64,000 nucleotides of DNA from Alkalihalobacterium chitinilyticum. Lineage in GTDB: Bacteria > Bacillota > Bacilli > Bacillales > Bacillaceae_F. The stretch spans positions 124,001-188,000 of the forward strand of contig NZ_JAOTPO010000005.1 in the NCBI RefSeq assembly GCF_029028005.1, written 5' to 3'. Positions 17,446 through 25,581 of this stretch are shown in pieces. The translations under genes and the position numbers were made by a program. Under the pieces are notes generated by a model. The model was not told the origin of the DNA and ran no database searches. It worked only from the letters and a program-made list of their open reading frames with translations. The stretch's first letter is position 1, and each line of letters opens with the position of its first letter.

Positions 17446-18724
17446 TTGTATTGTCGTAGGAGCTGGACCTGCTGGAATTTCATGTGCTCATGACTTAGCG
17501 AAAGGAGGTGCCAAAGTTCTTCTTCTTGAGCGCGGCGAATACCCAGGGTCAAAAAATGTAATGGGTGGCGTCCTGTATCGGCAAATGATGGAAGATGTGA
17601 TCCCAGAATTTTATAAAGAAGCACCTCTTGAACGCCCTGTCGTCGAGCAACGATTTATGATGATGGATAAAGAGTCTGCGGTAACGTTTGGTTATAAAGG
17701 ACTGGAGTGGGGAAGAGAGCCCTACAACAACTTTACGGTTCTCCGCGCGAAATTTGACCAATGGTTTGCAGGTAAAGCAGTTGAGCAAGGTGCCTTACTC
17801 GTCAATGAAACGGTTGTTCTGGAATGCATTGTTGAAGATGGAAAAGTCGTCGGGGTTAGAACCGACCGACCAGACGGGGAAGTTTATGCGGATGTCGTCG
17901 TTTTAGCCGATGGGGTTAACTCCCTTCTAGCTAAATCACTCGGCTTTCATAAAGAATACCAGCCAGATGAAGTTGCACTGGCAACGATGGAAATTTTAAA
18001 ACTGGACTCTAAAATAATTGAAGACCGTTTTAATCTCGAAAAAAATCAAGGCTGTACGATTGAACTTTTCGGTGATGCTACTAAAGGGATCTTGGGAACG
18101 GGCTTTTTGTATACGAATAAAGATACGTTAAGTATAGGAGTTGGAACCCTCTTATCAGGCTTAATTAAACATAAAATTCGCCCGTACGAACTGCTCGAGT
18201 ATGTGAAGAACCATCCGATGATCCGTCCGTACATTCAAGGAAGTGAGCCGCAGGAATACTTAGCTCATCTTATTCCAGAAGGCGGATACCATTCGATGGG
18301 GAAAGTTGTGGGCAATGGCGTCATTGTCGTAGGTGATGCAGCCCAGCTCGTTAATGCGATCCATCGTGAAGGTTCGAATTTAGCAATGACATCGGGTCGA
18401 TTTGCTGCCGAAACGGTATTAATGGCTAAACAAGCAGGCGATTTTTCTGAAAAAATGTTAGACCATTACCGTAAAAAATTAATGGATAGCTTTGTCGGTC
18501 AAGATTTGAAAAAATACAAGGACTCTACACACCACTTTGACAAATTCCCGCAATACTTTGATCAATATATACCGATGATGAACAAAGCCGCAAGCCAAAT
18601 GTTTACCGTTGATGGAATGTCTAAACGTGATAAACAAAAGAAAATTATTAAAGATATCGGGACACCTAAACAGAAACTTAAAATTGCGCGCGATATGATT
18701 AAAGCCTGGAAGGTGATGAAATAA
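17429..18724 (+). CDS. fixC: FixC-like electron-transferring-flavoprotein:quinone oxidoreductase
   Basis: A 431-aa flavoprotein with the FAD dinucleotide motif VVGAGPAGIS (9-18), GGVLYRQ, and near the C-terminus VVGDAAQLVNAIHREGSNLA. ATG 17429 (SD GAGGAGG) is preferred to GTG 17414, and the start overlaps the end of fixB by 17 bases. FixC/ETF-QO proteins pass electrons from the flavoprotein to quinone at the membrane. Overlaps fixX by one base. Confidence 0.92.
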   Translation: MPEKFDCIVVGAGPAGISCAHDLAKGGAKVLLLERGEYPGSKNVMGGVLYRQMMEDVIPEFYKEAPLERPVVEQRFMMMDKESAVTFGYKGLEWGREPYNNFTVLRAKFDQWFAGKAVEQGALLVNETVVLECIVEDGKVVGVRTDRPDGEVYADVVVLADGVNSLLAKSLGFHKEYQPDEVALATMEILKLDSKIIEDRFNLEKNQGCTIELFGDATKGILGTGFLYTNKDTLSIGVGTLLSGLIKHKIRPYELLEYVKNHPMIRPYIQGSEPQEYLAHLIPEGGYHSMGKVVGNGVIVVGDAAQLVNAIHREGSNLAMTSGRFAAETVLMAKQAGDFSEKMLDHYRKKLMDSFVGQDLKKYKDSTHHFDKFPQYFDQYIPMMNKAASQMFTVDGMSKRDKQKKIIKDIGTPKQKLKIARDMIKAWKVMK

Positions 18725-19020
18725 TGAGTGAACAAAAAAAGGGTCAGTCTATCGAAGAAAAGCAGTATCTTGTTCGCTTTAACGCCGATACGAAATCACA
18801 TCTCCATGTCATGGATGAAGACATTTGTTTGAATAAATGTCCAGACAAAATCTGTACGATCTTTTGTCCAGCTGAGATTTACAAGTGGGAAGATATCCGA
18901 ATGCACGTAGGGTATGAGGGGTGTCATGAATGTGGAAGCTGCAGGATTGGTTGTCCGCATCAAAACATTCAGTGGGAATACCCAAAAGGTGGCCACGGCA
19001 TTGTGTTTCGGTTAGGGTAA
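18724..19020 (+). CDS. fixX: FixX-like ferredoxin
   Basis: A 98-aa ferredoxin-like protein. Cysteines at 35, 39, 44, 48 and the cluster motif C67-x2-C70-x2-C73-x3-C77-P near the C-terminus, followed by WEYPKGGHGIVFR, a typical FixX ending. It starts at ATG 18724 overlapping the fixC stop. It is the iron-sulfur partner of FixC. No nif genes are in the window, so a role in nitrogen fixation is not supported here. Confidence 0.92.
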   Translation: MSEQKKGQSIEEKQYLVRFNADTKSHLHVMDEDICLNKCPDKICTIFCPAEIYKWEDIRMHVGYEGCHECGSCRIGCPHQNIQWEYPKGGHGIVFRLG

Positions 19021-19079
19021 TAGGTAGAGTGTTGTAGTTGATTTTACTAGATAGAAATCAATAGAAATTCTTTGATCCC

Positions 19080-19114
19080 AAAGCTATTACTTGACCACGG
19101 TAATAGCTTTTTTT
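19080..19114 (+). terminator. Rho-independent terminator of the fixABCX operon
   Basis: AAAGCTATTAC / GTAATAGCTTT with a 9-base loop and seven T, 60 bases after fixX. The rest of the gap to 19312 shows nothing certain. Confidence 0.85.
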
Positions 19115-19312
19115 ATTTTGGACGATTGAAAAAGTTACCTTTATAAGAAAAAGAGCATTCAGATATTCATTTTAAAGCGGAAAAGCTGTTAAAATGATTA
19201 GGTGTTCAATTCGTATTTAACAAAGTCTTGTTCAGTTAAGTTCACCTCAACATAAAAAATCGATGGTTATTATAATAATTTAGGTAAACTGGAATTTTAA
19301 GGAGCTGATCAA

Positions 19313-19888
19313 TTGGACTCACGGCTAAAATGGAATCAGAAGTACAAGAACCGTCTTCAAGAAATGGAGTTACCTTTACCGAATCCAAGGTTACAACAGC
19401 TTACACAATATTTCACAGGTGGTTCGGCTCTCGACCTTGCTTGTGGCCTCGGAGCAAACAGTCTATACCTTGCCAAGCAAAACTATGAGGTTGAAGCAGT
19501 AGATGTATCGGATGTCGCCATTGAACATCTAAAGCAACAGTCGCTACGTCAAAGTTTGAACATTCATCCATCAGTAATGGATTTAACGGATAAGGGTTTA
19601 TTTCATAAAAAAGAGAAGGAATTTGATCTTATCGTTATCACATATTACCTTGACCGCTCGATATTTCCAATCATCCCATCGATATTAAAAGACAATGGCT
19701 TCTTTTTCATGGAAACCTTCTATCATTCACCTCACAACAAGAAGAACGTATCTGCTCAATACAAACTAGAACCAGGTGAATTACTTTCAACCTTTACAGA
19801 TGCAAACTGGCATGTGTTATTTTATGAAGAAAATGAAAGCGAGGGCCGGCAAACGATATTTGTACGAAAAAAACACTCATTGTCCTAA
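19313..19888 (+). CDS. SAM-dependent class I methyltransferase (TehB-like)
   Basis: A 191-aa protein starting at TTG 19313 (SD AAGGAG). Motif I ALDLACGLGANSLYLA (39-54), acidic loop AVDVSD (62-67), a post-I VMDLTD and motif IV FDLIVITYYLDR. This matches small cytosolic methyltransferases of the TehB/UbiE-like superfamily; the substrate is not evident. Monocistronic. Confidence 0.85.
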   Translation: MDSRLKWNQKYKNRLQEMELPLPNPRLQQLTQYFTGGSALDLACGLGANSLYLAKQNYEVEAVDVSDVAIEHLKQQSLRQSLNIHPSVMDLTDKGLFHKKEKEFDLIVITYYLDRSIFPIIPSILKDNGFFFMETFYHSPHNKKNVSAQYKLEPGELLSTFTDANWHVLFYEENESEGRQTIFVRKKHSLS

Positions 19889-20146
19889 TAATGTGTTGCT
19901 CTTCACTTTGTGCTTTTCCTTTTCTTGTTACTGAGGATACTTCCCGCGCGAAATTTAATTCGCTTGTCCACATTTGTTTATGGGAACACCTATTACACAT
20001 AGGCAAAATTGGCGTTTTAAGTGATGAGTTGAGCGCTCTTTCAGTTGCACAACTATTTGACCTCATATGTATTCTTCGAAATAAGCAGTTGGAGAAGTGG
20101 TGTTAAAAGGGGTTATGTATGTGTAGATATTCACAAACGACACCAA
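19889..20146. other. Gap without a supported gene
   Basis: Overlapping frames exist on both strands (71 codons on plus, 90 on minus) but neither has a clear SD or family resemblance. Nothing else recognised. Confidence 0.4.
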
Positions 20147-20179
20147 AAGAAACGAAGATGAAATCTTGTTTCTTTTTTT
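20147..20179 (+). terminator. Rho-independent terminator between convergent genes
   Basis: AAGAAACGAAGAT-GAA-ATCTTGTTTCTT with seven T on the plus strand. It sits 5 bases from the stop of the minus-strand gene 20184-20531. Confidence 0.75.
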
Positions 20180-20183
20180 GAGG

Positions 20184-20531
20184 TTAACTAGCGGCTTGTG
20201 GGATTTTCTTCATATTGTCTTGAGTTGCACTTGTTTCTATTTCCTTTGTAAAAGATAAAGCATCCTCCATCGTTGGGAAAAATGCAGATATAAAGTATGG
20301 GTGTTGACAATCAAATCGACCACATGATTTAGCAGGGTAGACTAACACGCGCCACTGATAAAAATGACAGTTTTGTGAGATTTCTATACCCTCTAAGGCA
20401 ATAAGCCAATGTGTACAGTCGTCAAGTAATTCCTGTTTCGCTAACTTTTCTAAAGCTAAGATCCGGTCATTTTCACCGATAGGTACCAGTGGCTTTTGAT
20501 AAAACTCACCAAAGTTAGGAATGAAGTTCAT
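20184..20531 (-). CDS. Conserved-looking small protein, unknown function
   Basis: A 115-aa soluble acidic protein, opening MNFIPNFGEFYQKPLVP. It contains HWLIALEGIEISQ and FISAFFPTMEDALSFTKEIE, with several Cys. The start at 20531 is chosen because SD AAAGGAG is 8 bases before it; an ATG two codons upstream is too close to the SD. A cre-like site lies 55 bases upstream, suggesting catabolite control. Function not recognised. Confidence 0.65.
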   Translation of the reverse strand: MNFIPNFGEFYQKPLVPIGENDRILALEKLAKQELLDDCTHWLIALEGIEISQNCHFYQWRVLVYPAKSCGRFDCQHPYFISAFFPTMEDALSFTKEIETSATQDNMKKIPQAAS

Positions 20532-20585
20532 ACACATTTCTCCTTTATCATTTTATTTTAAAAAGACCAAAACTTAGCTGTCGTT

Positions 20586-20599
20586 TGAAAACGTTTACA
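20586..20599 (-). promoter_or_regulatory. cre-like site (CcpA box)
   Basis: TGAAAACGTTTACA fits the consensus TGWAARCGYTWNCW at all positions. It is 55 bases upstream of the minus-strand start at 20531, and far (264 bases) from the plus-strand PAP2 gene. The remainder of 20532-20862 shows no other clear site. Confidence 0.55.
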
Positions 20600-20862
20600 T
20601 TTTTGTTCTCCAATGAGATTAGAAATCGAATTATTTTATTATATGTTCGTTTTCGAAAAAAGATTTTTATTTCAAGAAAATTCTTTCAATTTATAGTGTT
20701 GAATTTTTTTAGTAGCAATTCCATGGGAAGTCCTGATTTATAAGACAAGTGTCACCTGTATGTATATGGTCTTATTCAAAAATAAAACAGTACTTTAGAA
20801 GGGAATTAAATCCTGATGTCGAATGATAGTAAGATAATTTTATAACCAAACTAGGAGGTCTT

Positions 20863-21771
20863 ATGAATCAAACCGATATTTTAGTGACAATGACTGAGCT
20901 GCAAAATCCATTTTTAAATTTCTTTGCACTTATCTTAACGTTTTTAGGAAATGAAGAATTTTATATGATTATTTTACCGCTCGTTTATTGGTGCATTTCC
21001 AAGACGGCCGGTTTTCGTCTATTCTATGTCTTTTTAATGTCGATTTACATTAACGCATTTTTCAAAATCCAATTTGCTGTAAAACGGCCGATTGATATTG
21101 ATGGTGTTAACTCCATTTTTTTAAAGTCTGCGGAAGTTGGAAGTCATTATCCGTATGACTCGTTTCCAAGCGGACATGCTCAAGGTTCAGCTACATTATT
21201 TGGGTATCTAGCTTATATGATTAAGAAGCGTTCATTTTGGATTTTTGCCATTATAATCGTATTCTTGATTTCGTTATCTCGTCTGTATTCAGGTTTACAT
21301 TGGCCAACGGACGTTGTTGTCGGTATTTCACTGGCTGTTGTCGTATTGATTATTGGTATCGCAATTGAGAAGCGTGTTTCTAAGCTATCAACAAATATCA
21401 AATGGATCTTAGCGATTGTGTTCCCGATCTTTCTAATGATCATTTTCCCTGAAGAAGAGGGTATCAAATATGCTGGCTTTTTATTAGGGGCAGGTGTGGG
21501 TTATTTACTTGAGGCACAAACCAATCAAATGGTTATTGCTAAAGAGCTTTGGAAAAAAGCAACTGCTTTTATAATTGGTATCGTTGGTCTCGTGGCCATT
21601 CAATCCGGGTTAAAAGTCGTTTTTCCGGATGCGATTTTATTTGACTTCATACGGTATGCATTCGTCGGATTATGGGGGTTATACGTCGCTCCACTAGTCT
21701 TTGTATTATTAAAGCTATATCAATCCGAACGTTCTGTTCCTGCACCAAAGGATCCAACGATTTCTGGATAA
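20863..21771 (+). CDS. PAP2-family membrane phosphatase
   Basis: A 302-aa polytopic membrane protein with the three PAP2 signatures: K68-x6-RP (KIQFAVKRP), PSGH (102-105) and SR-x5-H-x3-D (139-150). About eight hydrophobic segments; the extension after residue 190 carries further membrane spans. It probably dephosphorylates a lipid phosphate such as undecaprenyl pyrophosphate or phosphatidylglycerol phosphate; the substrate is not determined. SD AGGAGG precedes ATG 20863. Confidence 0.9.
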   Translation: MNQTDILVTMTELQNPFLNFFALILTFLGNEEFYMIILPLVYWCISKTAGFRLFYVFLMSIYINAFFKIQFAVKRPIDIDGVNSIFLKSAEVGSHYPYDSFPSGHAQGSATLFGYLAYMIKKRSFWIFAIIIVFLISLSRLYSGLHWPTDVVVGISLAVVVLIIGIAIEKRVSKLSTNIKWILAIVFPIFLMIIFPEEEGIKYAGFLLGAGVGYLLEAQTNQMVIAKELWKKATAFIIGIVGLVAIQSGLKVVFPDAILFDFIRYAFVGLWGLYVAPLVFVLLKLYQSERSVPAPKDPTISG

Positions 21772-21775
21772 AGAA

Positions 21776-21808
21776 AAAAAGGCTGACTTTGCTAGGTCAA
21801 GCCTTTTT
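21776..21808 (+). terminator. Rho-independent terminator after the PAP2 gene
   Basis: AAAAGGCTGAC / GGTCAAGCCTTTT with one bulge, then T-tract. Confidence 0.7.
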
Positions 21809-21915
21809 CCGTTTTCGACTGATTGTTAGTAAGCCTTTTAGCTTACTGTAGCGGCTAATCGAAAAATTAATGAACCTGGAGTAGGATCGATATTTTACAG
21901 CCTTAAGTCTAGATT

Positions 21916-22587
21916 TTATACAACTGGCGTAATTAAAGAAGGGGAGTCGTTTTTTGGTGAGTTGACTTCTGTCGATACTTCATAAGCTTCCATTTCTTCT
22001 GGTGGAAACGGTTGAAGCATTTCATCTAATACATCCGGGTCTTCAATCTGCTTATGTAACCATACTCTTTCTGTTTCTTTTGTTAAAATGACTGGCATGC
22101 GATCATGAATATCCTTCATAAACCAATTAGGGCTCGTTGTAACGATTGTACACGAATAAATGACATTTCCATCTGGCGAATTCCACCGTTCCCACAAGCC
22201 CGCCATAGCGAAGACATCTTCACGCTTTAATTTAATTCGAACCGGCACTTTTTTCTTATCAACTTTTTTCCACTCATAGAAGCTATCTGCAATGACTAGA
22301 CACCGACGCTGTTTATAGGCATGCTTGAAGCTGGCTTTTTCTGCTAATGTTTCTGCTCTCGCATTAATTAGTTTATAGCCGATTTTCGGATCTTTTGCCC
22401 AGGAAGGGATGAGGCCCCAGCGCAGAAAACCCGCTCGGTTAACTTCACCATCATTGATAACCGTTAATATAGGTTGACTAGGGGCGATATTGTATCTTGC
22501 TGAATATTGATCATCGAAATCGTTCACAATATCAAATCGCTCCTTAAGTAAAGAGGGATCCGCAGCTAGTGTAAACCGTCCACACAT
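21916..22587 (-). CDS. SRAP-domain protein (YedK/HMCES family)
   Basis: A 223-aa SOS-response-associated peptidase. Cys2 (MCGRFTL) is the residue that forms the thiazolidine crosslink to abasic sites; family residues Asn near 33 (YNIAPSQ), Glu near 105 (FYEW) and His near 161 (HDRMPVIL) are all present. The start is set at 22587, not 22596, because the mature protein must expose Cys2 and SD GAGGTGA is 6 bases upstream. It shields abasic sites in single-stranded DNA. A structured noncoding RNA ends 84 bases upstream on the same strand. Confidence 0.92.
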   Translation of the reverse strand: MCGRFTLAADPSLLKERFDIVNDFDDQYSARYNIAPSQPILTVINDGEVNRAGFLRWGLIPSWAKDPKIGYKLINARAETLAEKASFKHAYKQRRCLVIADSFYEWKKVDKKKVPVRIKLKREDVFAMAGLWERWNSPDGNVIYSCTIVTTSPNWFMKDIHDRMPVILTKETERVWLHKQIEDPDVLDEMLQPFPPEEMEAYEVSTEVNSPKNDSPSLITPVV

Positions 22588-22614
22588 TATGTTCACCTCA
22601 CATTTTTTATTATC

Positions 22615-22643
22615 ATTATAGGCAAGTTACGTTACTTCCATAA
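22615..22643 (-). promoter_or_regulatory. Possible sigma-A promoter of the SRAP gene
   Basis: On the minus strand, TTATGG (22643-22638), 17 bases, TATAAT (22620-22615). The -10 is perfect and the -35 poor. Confidence 0.4.
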
Positions 22644-22670
22644 AGCATTTTTATCATCATTTACAGAAAA

Positions 22671-22708
22671 TAAAAAAACGACCGGAGCATTTAAACGCCC
22701 CAGTCGTT
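22671..22708 (-). terminator. Rho-independent terminator of the minus-strand noncoding RNA
   Basis: Minus-strand stem AACGACTGGGGC / GCTCCGGTCGTT followed by seven T. There is no minus-strand coding frame upstream, so it appears to end an RNA gene. Confidence 0.8.
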
Positions 22709-23056
22709 ATCGGAATAAGTAAAGAAAACGAAACACAACAAACCTAATATGTATCCCACTTTGCCGTACCTCGTGATGTCTTAAAAACCTACTCTCGTAG
22801 GTGGGTGTCCTCTCCAAATCCTTCAACTTCCCCTAGCTTGCAGGGCTTGTTGTTAGAAAGGGTATGTTGAACTCCCTAAAAAACAGTATCGGTTTAAGAC
22901 ATTAAGAAGTACTAACATCGTAGGGCGACGTTATGTAAAAGGAGGAATGGTAAGTCATACATCCATCCCTTTCAAGATAACGCATGTATGGTATGCGTCA
23001 TGGCAAGAGTTTTGAAGTGAGACGTGGAGTAATTCACCACGTGCTCGGGTTTGTTG
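22672..23056 (-). ncRNA. Structured noncoding RNA, possibly 6S-like
   Basis: A non-coding stretch of about 385 bases on the minus strand with its own promoter and terminator and at least six compensated helices. 5' part: ACGTGG/CCACGT (23037-23042 with 23022-23027), ACGCAT/ATGCGT (22993-22998 with 22980-22985), GGGATGG/CCATTCC (22963-22969 with 22944-22950). 3' part: a long closing helix GTACTTC-TTA-ATGTCTTAAA (22912-22893) with TTTAAGACAT-CAC-GAGGTAC (22785-22766), enclosing a terminal stem (GTTCAAC with GTTGAA, plus CCCT with AGGG) and a 3'-side small hairpin ACCTAC-GAGA-GTAGGT (22802-22787). A long closing stem, open bubble with a small 3'-side hairpin, and terminal stem is the plan of 6S RNA, and this core spans about 190 bases. 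tmRNA, RNase P and SRP hallmarks were not seen. The identity is inference. Confidence 0.6.
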
Positions 23057-23061
23057 TACTC

Positions 23062-23093
23062 ATAATATACCACGCTCAAACTGCTTTATTCAA
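23062..23093 (-). promoter_or_regulatory. Sigma-A-like promoter of the noncoding RNA
   Basis: Minus strand TTGAAT (23093-23088), 18 bases, TATATT (23069-23064), giving a predicted start near 23056. Confidence 0.5.
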
Positions 23094-23208
23094 TGGTAAG
23101 TAAAGGTGCGATAACCAACAGAAAATATGTTGACGAACTTAGGCGGCGCATCACTATTTTTGAGCATTTAATGAGTTATGCTGTTTTAATGAAGAAGGTG
23201 CTTTTCTT

Positions 23209-24450
23209 CTATCTGTCACTCGAAAAAAGAGAATAATTTTCTACATTCTCAATCCACAATTGAGCATTCTCCCCGTACCGGTCTGCGATCCATAAATCAC
23301 CGCTGTGATCAGTAAGATCGGCTTTTCTTATCCAGGTCATTATTTCAATAGAAGGCAGAAATTTTGGATCATAATCGCCATAACCTTCGGGAGGAGCCGT
23401 TAATTTCTTCTGACCGTATCCACTTATATCTAGATTATACAGAGCGGGTTTCGGACGTTTTTCAGGCTCGTTGGACCATTTACTTTCTTTTACTCTTGAT
23501 ACGATGAGAGAGTGATCATTTACCCACGTAAACCCAAGCTCTGCGTAATTAGGTGGAGTGAGTCTTGTGGAAGTCGAAGAGGGGAGTTCTGTTACTTTTA
23601 AATCTTTGTCTTTAAATCCAAAGACAATTCGGCCCCCGCCCGCAATATAACCTAATCTGTTTTTCGTCAAAGCCCACTTTGGATTGTCTAGATGAAGGAT
23701 GACTTCATCAATAGCTTCAAAAGATTTTCCTTCATTAGAAATGAAGCATAGCATATTAATGTCCATTGACATGGATGCGGTAGGCGAGACGATAAATGAA
23801 ATCCATCTGGCATCTGGAGAATACGAAAAATCGGTCGCCTGGATTGCCATCAGGGTAATGTCTCCTTTTTTCACTTGGGTTGGAATAACAAACAGTTCCT
23901 TCACATTGGCGGTTAAGTTTGATATATTTTGATACCCTTCTTTCATAGGAATGTTATAAAGGGTCGAATTTGTCCATCCTGTTGGTTGGAGTACTGCACG
24001 AGATGAGACAATAAACCCTTTACCATCAGGTTGCCATTCATAATCACATACACCTAAGGCAATGTTATAGAAAGTTTTCAAGTCAGAAATGTTAAGTACG
24101 TTTTGGCTTTTAAAAGCTATGATATTTTCATCAGGGGACCACTTCGCATCAGATCCATCATAAAAAATTTTTGTATGTTGTTTCGTGTTTGTATCGTAAA
24201 CCCAAATTTCGTTTTGAGAGGCATCTTTTCCTTGTTTCTGATACAGAAGCCTACTACCGTCAAAAGACCAGGCTAGTGAAGAAGTGTAGTGGGCTCGTTC
24301 CGTTGTGATTTTTTCTTCTTTTTGATTGATGTTCGTCCATAAATAACCGTCACGCACAAAAGCTGCTTGTAGTTCGGTTAATTCCATTTCCGCGTGAATA
24401 GAAGTTGGGAGTAGCAGACATAGGATGATTAGCGCTTGAAGAATTTTCAT
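23209..24450 (-). CDS. Secreted TolB-like beta-propeller protein
   Basis: A 413-aa protein with an N-terminal signal peptide (residues 1-20, hydrophobic core ALIILCLLLP, likely cleavage after IHA). The mature part has repeated LAWSFDGSRLLY, DAKWSPDENIIAF, DYEWQPDGKGFIV and FSYSPDARWISF units, the S-x-D-G/P-x-x-I/L pattern of TolB/WD40-like propellers. SD GGAGGTGATC. It probably sits outside the cell as a binding or scaffold protein; partner unknown. Confidence 0.82.
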   Translation of the reverse strand: MKILQALIILCLLLPTSIHAEMELTELQAAFVRDGYLWTNINQKEEKITTERAHYTSSLAWSFDGSRLLYQKQGKDASQNEIWVYDTNTKQHTKIFYDGSDAKWSPDENIIAFKSQNVLNISDLKTFYNIALGVCDYEWQPDGKGFIVSSRAVLQPTGWTNSTLYNIPMKEGYQNISNLTANVKELFVIPTQVKKGDITLMAIQATDFSYSPDARWISFIVSPTASMSMDINMLCFISNEGKSFEAIDEVILHLDNPKWALTKNRLGYIAGGGRIVFGFKDKDLKVTELPSSTSTRLTPPNYAELGFTWVNDHSLIVSRVKESKWSNEPEKRPKPALYNLDISGYGQKKLTAPPEGYGDYDPKFLPSIEIMTWIRKADLTDHSGDLWIADRYGENAQLWIENVENYSLFSSDR

Positions 24451-24580
24451 AAAAGATCACCTCCAGCTTAGTATCTTCATTACTTGAGAGGAGTATGAAC
24501 TTATCATGGGAGAGAGGAGGCAAATCTTCATAAAAAAGCTGTGATCAAAAAGAAAAGATGACGATTACGGTCATCTTTGT

Positions 24581-24790
24581 TTACGAGGAGCGAACTAATT
24601 CTTGTTCGGCTTCAGTTACTTTTTTACCTGCTTTATAGCGATGTAGTGCTTTCTTGAGAAGATCGGCGATAATATATTCATATGCTTCGACTTCTTTTCG
24701 AGTTTTTGCTTGTTTGACTTTCTTTTTCATTTCTTTCAACTTTTCTTTTTCCGATTCTTTTAAATAAAGAGCAGGAGTAAATTTATTCAT
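24581..24790 (-). CDS. Small basic helical protein, unknown function
   Basis: A 69-aa Lys/Glu-rich protein predicted as mostly helix: YLKESEKEKLKEMKKKVKQA, then EVEAYEYIIADLLKKALHRY. A paralogue of 53 aa lies at 25329-25490 with the same layout (YL...K...KA...V.AYE...L...L.RYK). SD GGAGATGA. A leucine-zipper-like or nucleic-acid-associated role is conceivable but unsupported. Confidence 0.7.
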   Translation of the reverse strand: MNKFTPALYLKESEKEKLKEMKKKVKQAKTRKEVEAYEYIIADLLKKALHRYKAGKKVTEAEQELVRSS

Positions 24791-24838
24791 GCGATCATCT
24801 CCTTTACAGTTGTAGTCGTTATATCCATGTATTCGAAA

Positions 24839-25264
24839 TTAATCTTCTTCATCATAAGTAATGGTTCCGAGTTTAGCGTTTAAGTATTGCTCTAGTTCTT
24901 CTTCAGAAACTTCGAATTCTTCATCGATCCCCATATTCGCCGCTTTATTCGCTGCTTCCATCGAGTTCTTTAATGCTTCATCCTCCAGTTTGCCTTCTGC
25001 TAACTGATGACTTATAAGAAAGCTCATTCCGTTTAGACCGGCTAGTACACTTAACGCAGCTATTTCTGAAAAACTACCATTAGGGTTTAATAGATTAACT
25101 GCGACAAACCCTGCAACAGCGCCAATTAATATAAACGTAGAGACTACCTTTCTTTTAAAATTGTAACTGAACTTGAATTCTGCCCAAAGAATGGTGATAA
25201 GTCCTCCGACGGTTCCTCCGATAATAGGTATGATTATTTGTAAAAAAGCTTGTTCCCAGGACAT
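24839..25264 (-). CDS. Small membrane protein, unknown function
   Basis: A 141-aa protein with three hydrophobic segments in residues 5-85 (FLQIIIPIIGGTVGGLITIL, VSTFILIGAVAGFVAVNLL, IAALSVLAGLNGMSFLI) and a very acidic cytosolic tail ending TYDEED. SD AAGGAGAT. It lies between the two paralogous small basic proteins. The basic charge of those and the acidic tail here make an interaction possible, which is speculative. Confidence 0.7.
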   Translation of the reverse strand: MSWEQAFLQIIIPIIGGTVGGLITILWAEFKFSYNFKRKVVSTFILIGAVAGFVAVNLLNPNGSFSEIAALSVLAGLNGMSFLISHQLAEGKLEDEALKNSMEAANKAANMGIDEEFEVSEEELEQYLNAKLGTITYDEED

Positions 25265-25328
25265 CCAAGTATCTCCTTATTTTTCCTCTATTATAACATA
25301 AAGAACGAGAAGGGATAACCAGCTCGCT

Positions 25329-25490
25329 CTACTTTGATTGTTTATAACGTTGTAAAGACCTCTCAAGAATTAAGCAAATACTAGTTTCGTAAGCCTGAAC
25401 CTCATCGACAGACTTCGCTTTGTTGATCTTTTCTTTTATCATTTTGATCCGGAGTTTTTCTTTACTCGTAAGGTATTTTGCGGGTTTCAA
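25329..25490 (-). CDS. Small basic protein, paralogue of the 24581-24790 product
   Basis: A 53-aa protein from TTG 25490 with SD AGGTGAG at 6 bases. It begins MKPAKYLTSKEKLRIKMIKE and ends LERSLQRYKQSK. Aligned with the 69-aa protein it keeps P-A-x-Y-L, E-K-L, K-A-K/T, E-V-x-A-Y-E and L-x-R-Y-K, so the two are clearly related by duplication. Function unknown. Confidence 0.72.
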   Translation of the reverse strand: MKPAKYLTSKEKLRIKMIKEKINKAKSVDEVQAYETSICLILERSLQRYKQSK

Positions 25491-25581
25491 TTTTTCTCAC
25501 CTAACTTCTTTTAGTATCAGTATGGGAAGACCAATTCATATCCATACATCTATATTCACTCAGGTAGAAAAATGAACTATT

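Noticed and set aside
15584-19020. fixABCX read as evidence of nitrogen fixation
   Set aside because: No nif gene in the window; FixABCX sets occur in many non-fixing bacteria.
19794-20106. Overlapping open frames on both strands (71 and 90 codons)
   Set aside because: Neither has a clear SD, recognisable family or composition; they overlap the methyltransferase end and each other.
22672-23056. tmRNA, RNase P or SRP RNA identity
   Set aside because: No Ala-tRNA-like 3' CCA arm, no RNase P ACAGNA/GAGGAAAGTC core, and no SRP GGAA tetraloop region were seen.
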